This document shows, piece by piece, positions 61,237 through 64,000 of a DNA stretch of 64,000 bases. The notes under the pieces are model-generated. The model was not told the DNA's origin. It worked only from the letters and a program-made list of their open reading frames with translations, and searched no databases. Every line of letters begins with the position of its first letter. Position 1 is the stretch's first letter. Origin of the DNA: Haloplanus salinus (GTDB taxonomy: Archaea; Halobacteriota; Halobacteria; Halobacteriales; Haloferacaceae); contig NZ_QPHM01000001.1 in the NCBI RefSeq assembly GCF_003336245.1, positions 248,001 through 312,000 on the forward strand, in the 5' to 3' direction. A program made the position numbers and the translations under genes.

Positions 61237-61339
61237 CCTTCGGTCTCGACCATCGCCTCGGTTGGCTTGATCACGGCGTTGAGTTCCTTCCTCTCGTCGA
61301 CGCCGAGGCGGTCGGCCGGTCCGGGCGTGACGACCGCCG

Positions 61340-61783
61340 TTACTCGCCGTCGGCGAGCAGGACGTAGGCCAGCAGCCCCCACACGACGAACTCGGCGTAA
61401 AACGACGGCGTACCGAGGTAGTGTCGGGCGAACTCGAGCGGCGGAAGGTCGACTGCAGGCGTGTGTTCGATCGACGGCCACGCCAGAAAGAGGACGTCGT
61501 CTGGGCGGCCGTTGAGGAGCATGTGGACCGCGTCGAGGAGGAGATGCGACGCCCACCCGATCCAGAACGGCGTCCACGCTCGGCGGACGAACACGACCGC
61601 GAAGCCGACGACGACGAGAAGTAGTGAGTGGCCGGCCGTCTGATAGAGGTCGACGAACCCGAGGGTCGCCGCCGGCTTGTCGACGAGGTCGGGGAGGGCC
61701 GCCCCCGCAACGAGCGGCGGGACGGACAGGTCCCACCGTCGCCCGAGGACCGACGCCGCGACGAGGTGGGTGGGAAACAGCAT
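61340..61783 (-). CDS. Membrane metal-dependent hydrolase-like protein (DUF457/YdjM type)
   Basis: 147 aa with four hydrophobic segments. LFPTHLVAASVLG at the start, AALPDLVDKP, TAGHSLLLVVVGF, and GWASHLLLDAVHML give the His/Asp pattern of the YdjM/LexA-regulated membrane hydrolase family. Function in archaea is unknown. The ATG starts the conserved motif directly. Stands alone between metE and the ZIP-like gene. Confidence 0.82.
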   Translation of the reverse strand: MLFPTHLVAASVLGRRWDLSVPPLVAGAALPDLVDKPAATLGFVDLYQTAGHSLLLVVVGFAVVFVRRAWTPFWIGWASHLLLDAVHMLLNGRPDDVLFLAWPSIEHTPAVDLPPLEFARHYLGTPSFYAEFVVWGLLAYVLLADGE

Positions 61784-61833
61784 CGAGTGGCGTGTCGTCG
61801 GAGTGTGGGGCGTATAGCCCTTGCCCCTGCCGG

Positions 61834-62586
61834 CTACGCCGCGCTGATCGACCGCCGACCGGCGTAGCGGCGGTAGCCCTCGCGGGTCCCGACCGCGAGG
61901 AGGACGCCCCCGACGAGTGCCAGTACGCTAGCGTCCACAGCCGGTGGCACGGCGCCGACGACGCCCCGACCGGCGGCGACGCCGCCGACGAAGCCGGCCT
62001 GGGCGAGGCAGACGGCGGCGACGGCGTGACGCTTGGTGGCGGCGTACAGCGAGCCGACGGCGGCCGTCTCGGCGGCGGCGTGGACCGCCAGGACGCCCGC
62101 GCCGAAGAGGCCGAGGGCCGCGTCCGTGGCGTAGACGGTGGCGAGGACGACGCCCTCGAGGCCGCGGTGAAGCGTCACGGCGCCGAGAGTCGCGTCGGCA
62201 CAGGCGCCGCAGTCCGTGAGCGGGTGTTCCCGCGCGAGGGTGGCGACGGCCGCACCCGCGACGCCGCCGAGCGTCGCACCGACGGGGGCGTCGGCTGCGG
62301 CGACCGAAAGGGAGAGGCCGCCGAGCGCGAGCAACAGGAGGGGGATACCCAGCCGCGAGCGGGGGAGACGATCGACCGCCACGAGGACGAGGCCACCGCC
62401 GAGCAGGCTCACGACGATGGAGCCGGCGACGACGGCCGGGAGCGCGACGCCGGCGGTTCGGACGGCCGGGCCGTGTGCGGCCGCCGGCGTCGCGAGCAGC
62501 GCCGTGCCGAGGAGTGCGGCCGCGGACGGTCCCGGGCACCGGCGGAACGGCGCGAGCGGCAGGCGGCGGCTCGATCCATCAGGCAT
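61834..62586 (-). CDS. ZIP-like metal transporter family protein
   Basis: 250 aa with about seven membrane helices. Two ZIP-type metal motifs are visible: LHRGLEGVVLATVYA (HxxxEG) and VHAAAETAAVGSLYA (HxxxE). The loop between helices carries DCGACADAT with two Cys. It may move Zn or another divalent ion; ZIP membership is inferred from the paired motifs. The N terminus (about 1-35) could be a signal sequence ending AAAHG. Confidence 0.68.
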   Translation of the reverse strand: MPDGSSRRLPLAPFRRCPGPSAAALLGTALLATPAAAHGPAVRTAGVALPAVVAGSIVVSLLGGGLVLVAVDRLPRSRLGIPLLLLALGGLSLSVAAADAPVGATLGGVAGAAVATLAREHPLTDCGACADATLGAVTLHRGLEGVVLATVYATDAALGLFGAGVLAVHAAAETAAVGSLYAATKRHAVAAVCLAQAGFVGGVAAGRGVVGAVPPAVDASVLALVGGVLLAVGTREGYRRYAGRRSISAA

Positions 62587-62622
62587 GTGATATGCGCGGG
62601 CGGGAGCGAGAGCCCGTGGGCG

Positions 62623-62970
62623 TCAGACCGCCTCGGGGCCGGTCTTGCCGGTCCGAACCTGGACGGCGTCGTCGACGGGCAGGATGAATATCTTCCCGTC
62701 GCCGGGGTCGCCAGTGTGGGCCGCCTCACGGATGGCCTCGGCGACGTCGTGGCCGTCCACGTCCGCGACGACGCACTCGACTTTCGTTTTCTGGTGGAGG
62801 TCGACGGTGTACTCCTCGCCGCGCCACTGGCCCGTTTTCGCGGACTGGGAGCCGCGGCCGGAGACGTTCGACACCGTGACCGAGGGCGCCCCGGCCTCGG
62901 CAACCGCCTGCTTGACCGCACCGAGCGTGTCCGGGCGGATGTACGCGACCACCATCTCGATATCAGTCAT
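62623..62970 (-). CDS. glnK: Nitrogen regulatory protein PII (GlnK type)
   Basis: 115 aa. PII pattern: [35 protein letters not shown]-loop [16 protein letters not shown], and ATP-binding [25 protein letters not shown]. The Tyr uridylylated in enteric PII is Trp here (WRG instead of YRG), so control by uridylylation at this residue is excluded; sensing of ATP/ADP and 2-oxoglutarate remains possible. The ATG overlaps the end of amtB by eight bases, the usual amtB-glnK pairing that gates ammonium uptake. Confidence 0.93.
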   Translation of the reverse strand: MTDIEMVVAYIRPDTLGAVKQAVAEAGAPSVTVSNVSGRGSQSAKTGQWRGEEYTVDLHQKTKVECVVADVDGHDVAEAIREAAHTGDPGDGKIFILPVDDAVQVRTGKTGPEAV

Positions 62971-64000
62971 CGCTGGAGACACCCCCATCGGCGGCGGTCG
63001 TATCCGGCGCCCGCCCCGGCGATCCGACCGAGTTGTCGCCGAACTCGGGGTAGGTGACGATGCCGTGCTCCGAGGAATCGAGCCCTTCACGCTCGTGTTT
63101 GGCGCTCACCCGCGCCCAGCCGAGTGCCTTCAGCAGGCCGTAGACGGCAAGGGTGATGCCGGCCGCCCAAGCCGCGAGGACGGCGACGCCAACGACCTGG
63201 ATACCGAGCTGGGAGACGGAGAACGCCGACGTGGTGTTCACGAAGGGGTAGGCGAGAGCGCTCAGCGCGCCGGCGGAGCCGTGAACCGGGAAGACGGCAC
63301 ACACGTCGTCGATGCCGACTTTCTCCAGCAGGTCGAAGACGAGGACGACCTGCACGCCGGCGAGGAAGCCGACGACGAGCGTCGCGGGCCAGCTTGCTAC
63401 CGCCGCGATTGAACAGACCGAGACGAGGCCGGCCAACAGGCCGTTCGCGGTCATGAGGCTGTCGACCTTGCCGCTCCGGAGGACGCTGATCGCCGCGGCG
63501 CCGATGCTACCGGTGCCCATGACGAGGGCGGTGTTGATTGCGACCCGGCCGGCGTAGGCGTAGTCGGCGAGGGCCAGTTCGCCGGCGTCGGTGACCTGAA
63601 AGACGTTGACCGCGGTGCCGACGTTGAATCCGTACCAGCCGAACGCGAGGATGAGCGTCCCGAGGATGGCGTAGGGGAGGGAGTGGCCGGGGATGACGTT
63701 CGGTGTGCCGTCGTCGTCGAACTTGTCCACCCGCGGACCGACGATGTAGGCGGCGACGAGGCCGCAGACCCCGCCGGTCATGTGAACGACTGCCGCGCCG
63801 GCAAAGTCTTGGAAGCCGAGCGTCGAAAGGAAGCCACCACCCCACGTTAGCCCCGTGGCGACGGGGTAGATGAGCGCCCCGACCAGAACGGTGAAAACGA
63901 GGTAGCCGCGCAGTTGAGCGCGTTCGGCAACCGCGCCCGAGACGATGGACGCGGCAACCATCGAGAACGCGGCGCCGAAGAGGATGCTCGCCCACGCCGT
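62963..64000 (-). CDS. amtB: Ammonium transporter AmtB (5' end outside window)
   Basis: 345 residues of the C-terminal part are visible; the frame continues past the window edge. Conserved pore residues: His in [15 protein letters not shown] (first of the twin His) and [16 protein letters not shown] (second). Helices carry [12 protein letters not shown] and [17 protein letters not shown]. The cytoplasmic tail (about 45 residues, acidic end VSSDD) interacts with PII in homologues. It moves ammonium across the membrane; coupled to glnK downstream. Confidence 0.94.
   Translation of the reverse strand, partial: TAWASILFGAAFSMVAASIVSGAVAERAQLRGYLVFTVLVGALIYPVATGLTWGGGFLSTLGFQDFAGAAVVHMTGGVCGLVAAYIVGPRVDKFDDDGTPNVIPGHSLPYAILGTLILAFGWYGFNVGTAVNVFQVTDAGELALADYAYAGRVAINTALVMGTGSIGAAAISVLRSGKVDSLMTANGLLAGLVSVCSIAAVASWPATLVVGFLAGVQVVLVFDLLEKVGIDDVCAVFPVHGSAGALSALAYPFVNTTSAFSVSQLGIQVVGVAVLAAWAAGITLAVYGLLKALGWARVSAKHEREGLDSSEHGIVTYPEFGDNSVGSPGRAPDTTAADGGVSSDD

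Overview
The window is chromosomal DNA of a halophilic archaeon (class Halobacteria). Base composition is very GC-rich and codon third positions are almost all G or C. Predicted proteins are strongly acidic. TATA-like boxes sit about 27-30 bases before many start codons, which points to leaderless transcripts. Family content agrees: presenilin-type protease PSH, haloarchaeal PHA genes, a HalX response regulator, archaeal MetK, phosphomevalonate decarboxylase, SRP19 and Gar1. The PHA locus and the bacterial-type NAD-dependent ligase suggest a Haloferax/Haloplanus-like relative; that genus-level guess is inference.

Layout. 0-5.7 kb: metallo-beta-lactamase-fold hydrolase, a large sensor kinase with an expanded tandem repeat, PUA protein, presenilin-like protease, gar1-srp19. 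5.7-9.2 kb: btuC-btuD cobalamin transporter, trm5, tRNA-Thr(CGT). 9.2-14.1 kb: an inverted piece of a tRNA 3' end, a four-gene PotABCD-like ABC importer and a 0.7 kb stretch with no recognisable gene. 14.1-20.5 kb: small membrane protein, EamA transporter, methyltransferase, an oligopeptide-ABC gene relic, DUF2237, HEAT-repeat protein, surface glycoprotein-like protein, helical protein, small HTH regulator. 20.6-25.8 kb: polyhydroxyalkanoate cluster (phaR-phaP-phaE-phaC, divergent MaoC hydratase, Ser-type thiolase with OB-fold partner). 25.9-32.4 kb: ctaA/ctaB fusion, cytochrome oxidase subunit II, ribL, recJ-like DHH protein, phospholipase D-like protein. 32.5-44.9 kb: zinc finger, aldo/keto reductase, second kinase, YyaL, thioredoxin, DNA ligase, decayed kinase, cysteine synthase, metK plus a small possible gene, CYTH protein, SlyD-type FKBP. 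44.9-54 kb: RAD55-like and MinD-like ATPases, YlbF, hyuA-hyuB, RAD55-HalX pair, type II NADH dehydrogenase. 54-64 kb: phosphomevalonate decarboxylase, DUF655, rsmA-mscS-hemK operon, two MetE-family genes, ZIP-like protein, and glnK with amtB running off the end.

How the parts fit together. Most genes are housekeeping. The clearest functional module is carbon storage: the Ser thiolase/OB pair can make ketoacyl-CoA, the MaoC protein can supply hydroxyacyl-CoA, PhaEC polymerises it, and PhaP/PhaR coat and regulate granules. Cys/Met/SAM metabolism is represented by cysK, metK, the MetE pair and B12 uptake. Coding is dense: six convergent gene pairs share exactly four bases at their stop codons. 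I did not find a clearly new multigene system. The most unusual signals are the perfect 45-bp repeat array inside a kinase ATP-binding domain, decayed gene pieces at 16.5 and 40.2 kb, two short inverted-repeat elements, a possible CTG-started gene overlapping metK, and the inverted tRNA 3'-end copy.
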